A DNA stretch of 64,000 bases from Hymenobacter lucidus (GTDB lineage Bacteria > Bacteroidota > Bacteroidia > Cytophagales > Hymenobacteraceae). Below the pieces are notes generated by a model. The model saw nothing but the letters and a program-made list of their open reading frames with translations, made no database searches and was not told where the DNA came from. Each line of letters opens with the position of its first letter. Positions within the stretch are counted from its first letter, which is position 1. Below are positions 18,325-26,888 of the stretch, piece by piece. The position numbers and the translations under genes were made by a program. The stretch spans positions 62,001 to 126,000 of the forward strand of contig NZ_JAJADR010000005.1 in the NCBI RefSeq assembly GCF_020447265.1, given 5' to 3'.

Positions 18325-18363
18325 CGGGCCGGGAAGCTGCCTTGAGGCGGCGTTTCCGGCCCG
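18325..18363 (+). other. Strong intercistronic hairpin after the T9SS protein gene
   Basis: CGGGCCGG at 18325-18332 pairs with CCGGCCCG at 18356-18363, and the enclosed bases can pair further (GCTGCC with GGCGGC, allowing one G-U). It has no U tract, so it is more likely an RNA processing or stabilising element than a full terminator within the operon. Confidence 0.5.
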
Positions 18364-18434
18364 CCAATAGTGGCGCGGAGCGGCTGCTTTTCCTAACCGG
18401 CGGCTGGCAGCAGCCTAGCCACTTCGGCTTTGTC

Positions 18435-19811
18435 ATGATGAAAAAAACACCTTTTATTTCTCTACTGGCCCTGTTGCTGGCCTGCGCCGGCCCGGCCCTG
18501 GGGCAGGCGGCTCCGAAGGCTACCCTTCCCAAAGACCCGGCGCAGTACGGCAAGCCTTTCGCGGGTGTGCCCCAGAGCCAGAATGCCACCATTTACCAGG
18601 TCAACATGCGGGGCTTTAGCCGGGAAGGCAACTTCCGGGGCGTGCTGGCCCGGCTCGATTCCATCAAGGCGCTGGGCGTGAACGTGGTGTACCTGATGCC
18701 TATTTTCCCCATCGGCAAGCTGCGGGCCGTCGATTCGCCGTTTGCGGTGCAAAACTACACGGCCGTGAATCCGGAGTTTGGCACGCTGGCCGATTTGCGG
18801 GCTATTGTGGATGGATGCCACGCCCGGGGCATGGCCGTAATGCTTGATTGGGTGGGCAACCACACCAGCTGGGACCATCCCTGGATTACGGAGCATCCCG
18901 ACTGGTATGTGCACGACGCCAGCGGCGCCATCGTGAACCCGATTCCGGAGTGGAAAGACATTGCCCAGCTCAACTTTGCCAACCCCGAGCTGCGGGCGGC
19001 CATGATTGCGGCCCTGCGCTACTGGGTGTTGCAGGCCAACATCGACGGCTACCGCTTCGACTACGCCGACGGCCCGACTCCGGCATTTTTCACCGAGGCC
19101 ATTGGTAGCCTGAACGCCATTCGCAGCCACAAGCTGCTGTTGCTGGCCGAGGGCGACAAAAAGAAATACTACCTGCAGGGCGGCTTTCAGCTGTGCTATG
19201 ATTTCGGCTTTATCAACGTGCTGAAGCACGACATCTTTGCCCGCGGCAAAAGCGTGCGGCTTATCGACTCGGTGAATACGGCCAACTACCGCAACGCGCC
19301 GCCCACGGCCCGCATGCTGCGCTACACCTCCAACCACGACGTAAACAGCTGGGAAGGCACGCCCCAACAGCTTTTTGGCGGCGAACGGGGCGCCATGGCC
19401 GCTTTTGTGGTAGCGGCCTACATGCACGCGGTGCCCATGATTTACAACGGCCAGGAAGTAGGCTACCCCGAGCGGCTGCCGTTTATGGGGCCGCGCAAGG
19501 CCATCGACTGGACATTGAACCCGCACCTGACCGCCGAATACAAGCGCCTGATTCGCTTCCGCAACGGCAGCAATGCCCTGCGCAACGGCACCCTGGCCTC
19601 GTACAGCACCGACGACGTGTGCGCCTTTACCAAAACTGCCGGGCGGGAAAACGTGTTGGCACTAGTAAATCTGCGCAACAAGCCCGTACGCTATGCGCTG
19701 CCGGCGGGCGTGAGCAACGCGGGCTGGCGCACTGCGTTTGATGGCCAACCCCTGGTCCTGAGTCGGGAAGTGACGCTCCAGCCCTACCAGTACCTGATTT
19801 TAACCAAGTAA
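18435..19811 (+). CDS. GH13 alpha-amylase-family enzyme, exported (periplasmic type)
   Basis: 458 residues from ATG 18435 (a second ATG follows at once). The signal peptide is MMKKTPFISLLALLLACAG, with no clear lipobox. The four GH13 blocks are present: DWVGNH (Asp138), GYRFDYAD with nucleophile Asp209, LLLAEGD with acid/base Glu239, and SNHDVN with stabilising Asp302. The C-terminal part is a short beta domain ending PYQYLIL. It hydrolyses alpha-1,4-glucan links. The start QYGKPFAGVPQSQNATIYQV is shared with the second GH13 of this locus, so the two are paralogues. The neopullulanase SusA is the functional parallel, by inference. Confidence 0.9.
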   Translation: MMKKTPFISLLALLLACAGPALGQAAPKATLPKDPAQYGKPFAGVPQSQNATIYQVNMRGFSREGNFRGVLARLDSIKALGVNVVYLMPIFPIGKLRAVDSPFAVQNYTAVNPEFGTLADLRAIVDGCHARGMAVMLDWVGNHTSWDHPWITEHPDWYVHDASGAIVNPIPEWKDIAQLNFANPELRAAMIAALRYWVLQANIDGYRFDYADGPTPAFFTEAIGSLNAIRSHKLLLLAEGDKKKYYLQGGFQLCYDFGFINVLKHDIFARGKSVRLIDSVNTANYRNAPPTARMLRYTSNHDVNSWEGTPQQLFGGERGAMAAFVVAAYMHAVPMIYNGQEVGYPERLPFMGPRKAIDWTLNPHLTAEYKRLIRFRNGSNALRNGTLASYSTDDVCAFTKTAGRENVLALVNLRNKPVRYALPAGVSNAGWRTAFDGQPLVLSREVTLQPYQYLILTK

Positions 19812-19820
19812 CCGGCGGCC

Positions 19821-19843
19821 CCGGCGGGTGCTGACCCCGCCGG
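19821..19843 (+). other. GC-rich hairpin between GH13 and GH97
   Basis: CCGGCGGG at 19821-19828 pairs with CCCGCCGG at 19836-19843, followed by AAAAAG rather than a U tract. It is probably an intercistronic RNA structure. GC-rich palindromes arise easily here, so the weight is modest. Confidence 0.4.
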
Positions 19844-19870
19844 AAAAAGCCCCGACCCCAATTCTGAACA

Positions 19871-21988
19871 ATGAGAAATTTCCTGTTGGTATTGCTGCTG
19901 CTAACGACCGGCTACCAGGCCAAAGCGCAGCCTACCGCGCCGCTCACGGCCCGCCTCGACAAAGTCAGCCTCACCGTTGCCCTGGACCCCGATGGCCGCC
20001 CGACTTACACGGTTTCCCTTGGCGCAAAACCCGTCATTCTGCCTTCCCGCCTGGGTTTGGCGTTGGCCGATGGCAAGGGTTTCGATGGCCCCATGACGCT
20101 GGTGGGCAGCGAAATGAAGGATGTGGATAACTCCTGGCAGCCGGTATGGGGCGAGGTGAAAAATATCCGCAACCACTACCAGCAGCTCACGGTGCACCTG
20201 CGGCAGGCGGCGGCACCAGGCCGCTTACTCGACGTGACCTTCCGGGTTTTTGCCGACGGCGTGGGTTTCCGCTACGAGTTTCCGGCCCAGCCAGCTTTGC
20301 AGTACTTCACGGTGCAGGACGAGCTGACCGAGTTCCAGCTGCCCGCCGACCACAAAGCCTTCTGGATTCCGGGCGACTACGACTCGAACGAATATGCCTA
20401 CTCCACCACCCGTATTAGCCAGGTCAATAGCTCGAATATCGAGGCTATTCAGCTGAAGTCGGCCCCGGAGCGGGTGCAGACGCCGCTGATGCTCAAAGCC
20501 GACAATGGCCTCTACCTCAATATTCACGAGGCGGCCCTGCTGAACTACCCGGCCATGATGCTCAACGTGGATACCAAAACCTTCAGCCTGCGCAGCCAGC
20601 TCGTGCCCGACGCCACCGGCACCGGCGCCAAGGCCTATTTGCAGGCTCCCGAGCACACGCCCTGGCGCACAATTATCGTGGCCGACAACGCTCCGGCCGT
20701 ACTGGCCTCCAAGCTTATCCTCAACCTGAACGAGCCTATCGCCCTCACGGAAACCAGCTGGATTAAGCCCCAGAAATTTGTGGGCGTGTGGTGGGAAATG
20801 CACGTCAATAAGGCGAGCTGGAACTACGCCGACACCAGCAACATCAAGCTCGCCGGCACCGACTGGACCCGTCTCAAAGCCAACGGCCACCACGGGGCCA
20901 ATACGGCCAATGTGAAGCGCTACATCGACTTTGCGGCCCAGCACGGCCTGCAGAGCGTGCTGGTGGAAGGCTGGAATGTGGGCTGGGAAGACTGGGCCAA
21001 CAACTGGAAAGAAGAGGTATTCGACTTCGTGACGCCCTACCCCGATTTCAACGTGACCGAGCTGCAGCAGTACGCCCAAAGCAAAGGCGTGAAGCTGATG
21101 ATGCACCACGAAACCAGCTCGTCGGTGACCAACTACGAGCGGCGCCAGGATGCCGCCTACCGCTTCATGAAGGAGCACAACTACGACGCCGTGAAAACCG
21201 GCTACGTGGGCCGCATCATTCCGCGCGGGGAGCACCACGACGGGCAGTGGATGGTGAACCACTACACCCGCACGGCCCAGCGCACAGCCGAAAACCAGCT
21301 GATGGTGGATATGCACGAGGCTGTGCGCCCCACCGGCCTGCACCGCACCTTTCCCAACTGGCTGGCCTCGGAAGCCGCCCGGGGCAACGAGTTCAACGCC
21401 TGGAGCAGCGGCAACCCGCCCGAGCATGAAACGATTCTGCCCTTCACCCGCCTGATAGGCGGCCCGATGGACTACACGCCCGGCATCTTTCAGATTCAAT
21501 TGGAAAGCTGGAACCCCGCGCGCAACCAGGGCAAGCAGGTGCACACCACGCTGGCCAAGCAGCTGGCCCTGTACGTGACGATGTACTCGCCGCTGCAAAT
21601 GGCCGCCGACCTGCCCGAAGCCTACGAAAAGCACCTCGATGCCTTCCAGTTTATCAAAGACGTGGCCGTCGACTGGGACGACACGCGCATTCTGCTGGCC
21701 GAGCCCGGCGAGTTTCTCACCACGGCCCGCAAAGCCAAGGGCAAAGAGGAATGGTACGTAGGCAGCATTACCGATGAGCAGGCCCGCACCCAAACCGTGA
21801 AGCTCGATTTTCTGACCCCGGGCATGAAATACGAAGCCACTATTTACGCCGACGGCAAGGGCGCCAGCTGGGACAAAAACCCACAGGCCTACCAGATTCG
21901 CCGGCAGAGCGTGACCAGCAAGTCGGTGCTCAAGATGCAGCTGGCCCCCGGCGGCGGCGCGGCCATCAGCATCAAGCCCGCGCAGTAA
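19871..21988 (+). CDS. susB: GH97 alpha-glucosidase, SusB-like (inverting type)
   Basis: 705 residues with signal peptide MRNFLLVLLLLTTGYQAKAQ. The N-terminal beta-sandwich is followed by the TIM barrel around VGVWWEMHVNK and the C-terminal beta domain. Three Glu residues in conserved blocks, MMHHET (Glu414), VDMHEAVRPTG (Glu483) and RGNEFNAW (Glu507), are spaced 69 and 24 apart. That is exactly the spacing of the calcium-linked base pair and acid of SusB (439, 508, 532), so this is predicted to be an inverting alpha-glucosidase. It would convert maltooligosaccharides to glucose in the periplasm. It lies between the two GH13 genes. Confidence 0.9.
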   Translation: MRNFLLVLLLLTTGYQAKAQPTAPLTARLDKVSLTVALDPDGRPTYTVSLGAKPVILPSRLGLALADGKGFDGPMTLVGSEMKDVDNSWQPVWGEVKNIRNHYQQLTVHLRQAAAPGRLLDVTFRVFADGVGFRYEFPAQPALQYFTVQDELTEFQLPADHKAFWIPGDYDSNEYAYSTTRISQVNSSNIEAIQLKSAPERVQTPLMLKADNGLYLNIHEAALLNYPAMMLNVDTKTFSLRSQLVPDATGTGAKAYLQAPEHTPWRTIIVADNAPAVLASKLILNLNEPIALTETSWIKPQKFVGVWWEMHVNKASWNYADTSNIKLAGTDWTRLKANGHHGANTANVKRYIDFAAQHGLQSVLVEGWNVGWEDWANNWKEEVFDFVTPYPDFNVTELQQYAQSKGVKLMMHHETSSSVTNYERRQDAAYRFMKEHNYDAVKTGYVGRIIPRGEHHDGQWMVNHYTRTAQRTAENQLMVDMHEAVRPTGLHRTFPNWLASEAARGNEFNAWSSGNPPEHETILPFTRLIGGPMDYTPGIFQIQLESWNPARNQGKQVHTTLAKQLALYVTMYSPLQMAADLPEAYEKHLDAFQFIKDVAVDWDDTRILLAEPGEFLTTARKAKGKEEWYVGSITDEQARTQTVKLDFLTPGMKYEATIYADGKGASWDKNPQAYQIRRQSVTSKSVLKMQLAPGGGAAISIKPAQ

Positions 21989-22062
21989 ATAACGATATCG
22001 GCTTTGGGGTAAATCAGCCCGCTTGAGCCCTGTTTACCCTCTCACCACTTTCACTCCCCACC

Positions 22063-23460
22063 ATGTCTTTCCTCAAAACTGCGGCTCACTATAGCTTTTC
22101 CCTGCTGGTAGCGGCGGGCCTGCTGGCAGGCTGTAAGCCGGATCTGCCGGCTGCTCCCGCCCGCCTCGACCCACCTACGTCGTCGAATCCGACGCAGTAC
22201 GGCACACCCTTCGCCGGGGTGCCCGACCGGCAGGATGCGGTGATGTACCAGGTAAATATGCGCGCCTTCAGCCAGGGCGGCAACTTTGCCGGCGTCACGG
22301 CCCGCCTCGATTCTATCCGGGACTTGGGCGTAAACGTGCTCTACCTGATGCCGATTTACCCTATCGGGCAGGTCAAAGCCGTAAATTCGCCCTACGCCGT
22401 GAAGGATTACCGGGCCGTAAACTCGGAATTCGGCACCCTCACCGACCTGCGTACCTTAGTCGACGCGGCCCACGCCCGAGGCATGGCCGTGATGCTCGAC
22501 TGGGTAGCCAACCACACCAGCTGGGACCACGCCTGGATAACGCAGCACCCCGACTGGTACCAGCAGAATGCCGCCGGGGCCATCATCAGCCCGCCCAATA
22601 CCAACTACCTCGACGTGGCCCAACTCAACTTCAATAGCGCACCGATGCGCCTGGAGATGATATCGGCCCTGAAATCGTGGGTGTACACGGCCAACGTGGA
22701 TGGGTTCCGCTTCGACTACGCCGACTTCCAGCCCAACGACTTCTGGAAGCAGGCCACCGACACGCTGCACAACATCAAAACCCACAAGCTGCTGCTGCTC
22801 GCCGAGGGCACCCGCGCCAGCAACTTTGCCTCGGGCTTCGACTACAATTTCGGCTTCAACTTCTACGGCGGCATCTATCAGGTGTATAAAAACGGCGCGG
22901 CGGCTACCACTTTCGATGCTCTGAACACCAGTGAATACGCGGGAGCCACCAACGGCCAGCACGTGGTGCGTTACATCACCAACCACGACGTAAATGGCTC
23001 CGACGGTACGCCGGTGGCGTTGTTCGGCGGAAAAAATGGCGCCATGTCAGCTTTTGTTGTTGCGGCACTGTTCAAAGGTGTGCCCATGATTTACAACGGA
23101 CAGGAAGCCGGCATGAGTACGGCCATTCCTTTCCCGTTCACCTCCGTGAAGGTAGCCTGGGGCCTTAACCCTGATGTGAAGCGGGCCTACAAACAGCTGC
23201 TGGCTGCCCGTGCCGGTAGCGCAGCCCTGCGGCGCGGCACACCTACTTCCTACAGCACCGCCAACGTGTGCGCCTTCACCAAAACCGCGGGCACCGAACA
23301 GGCTCTGGTACTGGTGAACGTGCGCAACACGGCTACCACTTACACGCTGCCCGCCGCGCTGGCCAACTCCACCTGGACCAATGCCCTGCAGGGCGGCTCC
23401 GTGACGCTAAATACCCAGGTGCAACTACCCGCCTACGGCTATATCGTGCTGAAAAAATAA
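22063..23460 (+). CDS. GH13 alpha-amylase-family surface lipoprotein, SusG-like
   Basis: 465 residues. A lipoprotein signal ends in LLAGC (Cys about 25), followed by KPDLPAAPARLD. The GH13 blocks are DWVANH (Asp146), GFRFDYAD with nucleophile Asp218, LLLAEGT with Glu248, and TNHDVN with Asp309. It is closely related to the first GH13 (shared QYGTPFAGVP, YQVNMRAFS, NSEFGTLTDLR). The lipid anchor suggests surface or outer membrane placement, the role SusG plays in Bacteroides. It lacks room for a SusG-type inserted CBM58 domain. Last glycoside hydrolase of the operon, 80 bases before the HTH gene. Confidence 0.9.
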   Translation: MSFLKTAAHYSFSLLVAAGLLAGCKPDLPAAPARLDPPTSSNPTQYGTPFAGVPDRQDAVMYQVNMRAFSQGGNFAGVTARLDSIRDLGVNVLYLMPIYPIGQVKAVNSPYAVKDYRAVNSEFGTLTDLRTLVDAAHARGMAVMLDWVANHTSWDHAWITQHPDWYQQNAAGAIISPPNTNYLDVAQLNFNSAPMRLEMISALKSWVYTANVDGFRFDYADFQPNDFWKQATDTLHNIKTHKLLLLAEGTRASNFASGFDYNFGFNFYGGIYQVYKNGAAATTFDALNTSEYAGATNGQHVVRYITNHDVNGSDGTPVALFGGKNGAMSAFVVAALFKGVPMIYNGQEAGMSTAIPFPFTSVKVAWGLNPDVKRAYKQLLAARAGSAALRRGTPTSYSTANVCAFTKTAGTEQALVLVNVRNTATTYTLPAALANSTWTNALQGGSVTLNTQVQLPAYGYIVLKK

Positions 23461-23540
23461 AGCTACTGCCCGGTTTCCGCCACTGCCACCGAATGGCAAC
23501 GACGGTGGATGGTAGCCGAAACAGAGCAGCATACCCCGGT

Positions 23541-23984
23541 ATGAGTCGACGACGAGATACGCTGAAGCTTTCCAAAAGCCACTACCGGTTTATCCGGCAG
23601 TATCTGCAGCAGGAAACCCGTACTGCGCAAGGAAACAAACGGGCGCAGGTGGTGCTCTACTGGCACCTGGGCCTCACCGGCTCCGAAACGGCCGACCAAT
23701 TAGCCATCCCCAAAGCCCGCGTGTACGCGCTGCGCCGGGCTTTCAAACGGCAGGGCCTGCAGCTTTACCTCAACACTTCGAAGCAGGGCGGAGCCCCTAC
23801 AAAACTCACTCCCCAGGTTAAAAAAGCCCTAGGTCAGCTGGTAGCTCAACCTTCGGCTAAGCCCTGGTCGCTGCGGCGACTGGCTACGCATCTGGTGCGC
23901 AAAGGCCTGGTGGCATCCATCAGCGCCGTTACGGTAGCCAAAGCCCTACACATGCTCAAGGCTGCAGAGCCAGTGCCAAATTAG
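23541..23984 (+). CDS. Orphan HTH protein resembling the N-terminus of IS630-family transposases
   Basis: 147 residues from MSRRRDTLKL, or 163 from an ATG at 23493. Residues about 10-70 give LSKSHYRFIRQYLQQ, RAQVVLYWHLGLTGSETADQ and LAIPKARVYALRRAFKRQGL, a homeodomain-like helix-turn-helix as in IS630/Tc1-type transposases. A second winged-helix-like part follows (LTPQVKKALGQLV, WSLRRLATHLVRKG). The DDE catalytic domain that should come next is absent: the frame ends cleanly at TAG followed by a good terminator. It is either a truncated transposase remnant or a domesticated DNA-binding protein; no inverted repeats of a mobile element were found around it. Confidence 0.6.
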   Translation: MSRRRDTLKLSKSHYRFIRQYLQQETRTAQGNKRAQVVLYWHLGLTGSETADQLAIPKARVYALRRAFKRQGLQLYLNTSKQGGAPTKLTPQVKKALGQLVAQPSAKPWSLRRLATHLVRKGLVASISAVTVAKALHMLKAAEPVPN

Positions 23985-24023
23985 ACGCCATCCGCCCGAT
24001 AAGCCCAGCTGCAGTATCATAAT

Positions 24024-24071
24024 AAGGGCCCACAAAGTGAAGTCTACGACTTTCACCTTGCGGGCCCTTTT
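24024..24071 (+). terminator. Rho-independent terminator at the end of the starch locus
   Basis: AAGGGCCCACAAAGTGAAGT pairs, with a few mismatches, with ACTTTCACCTTGCGGGCCCTT, followed by TT. It is 40 bases after the HTH gene and marks the downstream end of the + strand block. The flanking A and T runs would let it act on the opposite strand too. Confidence 0.8.
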
Positions 24072-24131
24072 GTACTTAATGGTGGCTGGCTACAGCGCAA
24101 TTATCCGGCTTATGGTAGTCAGCTTGATCTG

Positions 24132-24992
24132 CTAAGCCTCAAAAAACCGCAGCAGCAGCGCATTCACGGCTTCGGCTTCTTCGTGCTGCACCCAGTGGCT
24201 GGCCGGCAGGTAGGTCAGCTGCCCCTGTTCACATAGCATCAGGCTTTGCTCGGCCATCTGCCGCTTCAAAAATGCGTCTTTCACGCCCCAGATGATATGC
24301 ACCGGCACCAGTACCCGCCCGGTAGCCGACATTTGGCGCGGGGCCCGCACCGCCGCCCGGTACCAGTTCAGCATGCTGCGCATAGCGCGGGGCTGCTGCC
24401 AGGCTGCCTCGTACTGGGCCAGCTCAGCCGTGCTAAAGGTGCCGCGCCGGCTGGTTTGTACCAATGCCTGCCGGCCTGCCCACCAGCTATTGCGTCGGAC
24501 CAGCCACTCGGGCAGCCAGGGCAGCTGGAAAAAGAAAATATACCAGCTTTTGCGCAGCTGCTCCAGGCTGCGCCGCAACGTGCGCCCCATTACGCGCGGG
24601 TGCGGCACGTTTAGCACCGCCGCCTTTATTATCCGCCCCGGATAGTGCGCTGCCAGGTGCCACGCTACGGCTGCACCCCAGTCGTGGCCCACGATGATGG
24701 CCTGCTGTTGCCCAGCCGCATCGAGCAACCCAATAACGTCGCGGGCCAGCGTATCGATGCGGTAGTCGGCCACGCGGCGGGGCTTGTCGCTGAGGTTGTA
24801 GCCGCGCTGGTCGGGGGCCCACACGCGGTAGCCGGCGGCGGCCAGGGGCTGCAGCTGCTGCCGCCAAGCGTACCAGAACTCCGGAAAGCCGTGCAGCAGA
24901 ATCACCAGCGGCCCATCGGCGGGCCCGCACTGCACCACGTGCAGCCGGATGCCGTTCGTATCGACGTACTGATGTTCCAGCTCGTAGTCCAT
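24132..24992 (-). CDS. Alpha/beta hydrolase, epoxide hydrolase or haloalkane dehalogenase type
   Basis: About 286 residues from MDYELEHQYV. The oxyanion motif HGFPEFWYAW is at residues 34-43, the nucleophile elbow GHDWGAAVAWH puts Asp104 in the nucleophile position, and the late His is in ASHWVQHEE. An Asp nucleophile with HGFPE is the soluble epoxide hydrolase signature; a cap-domain Tyr could be in SWYIFFF. It would open an epoxide or remove a halogen by a covalent ester; the substrate is unknown. It lies downstream of the small cysteine-containing protein and the radical SAM gene on the same strand. Confidence 0.85.
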   Translation of the reverse strand: MDYELEHQYVDTNGIRLHVVQCGPADGPLVILLHGFPEFWYAWRQQLQPLAAAGYRVWAPDQRGYNLSDKPRRVADYRIDTLARDVIGLLDAAGQQQAIIVGHDWGAAVAWHLAAHYPGRIIKAAVLNVPHPRVMGRTLRRSLEQLRKSWYIFFFQLPWLPEWLVRRNSWWAGRQALVQTSRRGTFSTAELAQYEAAWQQPRAMRSMLNWYRAAVRAPRQMSATGRVLVPVHIIWGVKDAFLKRQMAEQSLMLCEQGQLTYLPASHWVQHEEAEAVNALLLRFFEA

Positions 24993-25036
24993 TCTGCGTT
25001 TTACCGCTAGCATGCCGCCGGGGTTATGAAGGCCGC

Positions 25037-25219
25037 TCAGGCTGCCTCGGGCCGTTCGGCCTGCTGGGCGGCGCGGGCGCGGGTTTGCTCGTGCAGCTGC
25101 TTCACGATGGGCAGCAGGTCGCTGAGCTTGCAGCAGCAGGCCAGGCGGGCTACTTTTTCGGTTTTGGGGTCTTGGATGGTGGCCGACGCGTCGGCACCGC
25201 GGTGAGTAATAGTCATCAT
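25037..25219 (-). CDS. Small protein with CCC motif, unknown function
   Basis: 60 residues. Start MMTITHRGADASATIQD, then KVARLACCCKLSDLLPIVKQ and an Ala/Arg/Gln-rich helical tail. Three adjacent Cys could bind metal or form disulfides. I recognise no family. Support for being real: it sits tightly 44 bases before the hydrolase start and 116 bases after the radical SAM stop, all on one strand, and its composition is not simply the shadow of another gene. No signal peptide. Confidence 0.5.
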   Translation of the reverse strand: MMTITHRGADASATIQDPKTEKVARLACCCKLSDLLPIVKQLHEQTRARAAQQAERPEAA

Positions 25220-25335
25220 CGTAATAAGTTAAGCAGGTAAGCGGTTGGCAGTTGAGGAAAAAAGGTTGAGTTGACAGCTAAGTGGTATTCGATGCAGCTT
25301 CTTCACGTTTCCTCCTTCGGCTCTGCCCCGGCGCG

Positions 25336-26601
25336 TTAGCCGGCCTGGGCAAACAAATCGAGCTGCTGCGTGACCAGGGCTGAGCGAACCGAACCCGCGC
25401 CGAACAGAATCTGACGGCGGATGGTCTGCTCGTCGTAGTCGCGGGTTTCAAGGGCCTGGCCTTTGCAGGTAATGAAGTACTTGGCCCGCTTCAGCACCAC
25501 CCCAAACTTGTGCAGATGGTCGAGGCTGAGCGGCGAAAAGCGGCGGGCGGCCACAATACGCTTGGCTGAGCGCGCCCCGATGCCGGGAATGCGCAGAATC
25601 ATCTCGAAATCGGCCGTGTTGATATCGACCGGGAAAACGTGGCGGTTGCGCAGGGCCCAGGCCAGTTTAGGGTCAATTTCGAGGTCCAGAAACGGGTGCT
25701 CGGGGTCCAGGATTTCGTCGGCCTCGAAGCCGTAGAAGCGCATGAGCCAATCGGTTTGGTAGAGCCGATGCTCCCGAATCACGGGGGGCTGCGTTACCTG
25801 GGGCAGGCGGGCATCGCCGCTGACGGGAATATAGCCCGAGTAGTACACCCGTTTCAGCCCGTAGCCCTTATAGAGCGAGTCAGTGAGCTTGATGATCTGG
25901 TGGTCATTCTCAGCCGAGGCGCCCACGATAAGCTGGGTACTCTGGCCAGCGGCGGCAAAGCTCGGCACCTTCTTGAAGAGGGCCTTTTCCTCCTTGTTCT
26001 GGGTAATACCGTCCCGAATCTGGCCCATCGGGGTCAGGATTTCCTGGTAGTTTTTCTCCGGGGCCAGGGTGGTCAAGCTCAGCTCCGAGGGCAGCTCGAT
26101 GTTCACGCTGAGGCGGTCGGCGTAGAGGCCAGCTTCGGCGATGAGCTCGGGCGAAGCGCCGGGAATAGTTTTGACGTGGATATAGCCGTTGAACTTGTGC
26201 TCAGTGCGCAGCTTTTTGATGATGCGAACCAACCGCTCCATCGTGTAGTCGGAATCCTTGAAGATGCCGGAACTCAGAAACAGCCCTTCGATGTAGTTGC
26301 GACGGTAGAAGTTCATGGTCAGGTCCACGACTTCATCCACGGTGAAGGCGGCGCGCTTCACGTCGTTGGAGCGGCGCGAAACGCAGTAGGCGCAGTCGAA
26401 GATGCAATAGTTGGTCAGCAGGATTTTGAGCAGCGACACGCAGCGGCCGTCCTCGGTGAACGAGTGGCAGATGCCCATGCCCTCGGCGTTGCCCAGACCT
26501 TTGTTCTCGTTTTTCCGCTTGCCGCCGCTGCTGGAGCACGATACGTCGTACTTCGCGGCATCTGCCAAAATACTTAGCTTTTCCTGAATCCGCTCGTTCA
26601 T
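25336..26601 (-). CDS. TIGR03916-family radical SAM protein, putative DNA modification or repair
   Basis: 421 residues. The radical SAM cluster site NYCIFDCAYC has Cys66, Cys70 and Cys73 (CxxxCxxC). The flanking GMGICHSFTEDGRCVSLLK and LFLSSGIFKDSDYTMERLV segments are characteristic of this family. The C-terminal part has a helix-hairpin-helix, LRIPGIGARSAKRIVAARRF, a non-specific DNA-binding fold. Known members occur together with TIGR03915 proteins; the reaction has not been established. Here the partner is encoded at 8940-9854, same strand and in the expected downstream order, but separated by the starch locus. Confidence 0.9.
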   Translation of the reverse strand: MNERIQEKLSILADAAKYDVSCSSSGGKRKNENKGLGNAEGMGICHSFTEDGRCVSLLKILLTNYCIFDCAYCVSRRSNDVKRAAFTVDEVVDLTMNFYRRNYIEGLFLSSGIFKDSDYTMERLVRIIKKLRTEHKFNGYIHVKTIPGASPELIAEAGLYADRLSVNIELPSELSLTTLAPEKNYQEILTPMGQIRDGITQNKEEKALFKKVPSFAAAGQSTQLIVGASAENDHQIIKLTDSLYKGYGLKRVYYSGYIPVSGDARLPQVTQPPVIREHRLYQTDWLMRFYGFEADEILDPEHPFLDLEIDPKLAWALRNRHVFPVDINTADFEMILRIPGIGARSAKRIVAARRFSPLSLDHLHKFGVVLKRAKYFITCKGQALETRDYDEQTIRRQILFGAGSVRSALVTQQLDLFAQAG

Positions 26602-26888
26602 TAATGGCTGTTTTAGGGCTTAAAAATAGCAGGTTGAATCTTTCCGTACAATAGTATATCAAGCTAATTTTTTTAGGAATTGGTTCCCTGAGCTGCCGCT
26701 GATTTCCGCCGTTGGCTCACTGTCACTGGCAATGACCTCTATAACTCCACTCTGTACCTCACGCCCTTTTTCAGCTTATGTCGGGTTACAGTTGCGGACC
26801 GCCCTACCAACTTCGTACCTTGCCGTGTAGGGCTCCGGGGCCGGCGGCAGTTGCGGCCTGGCTTTGGCAGCAGTGTTGTTTTGCGCAC

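Noticed and set aside
20225..21793. 522-codon open frame opposite GH97
   Set aside because: Antisense shadow; GH97 catalytic residues confirm the + strand.
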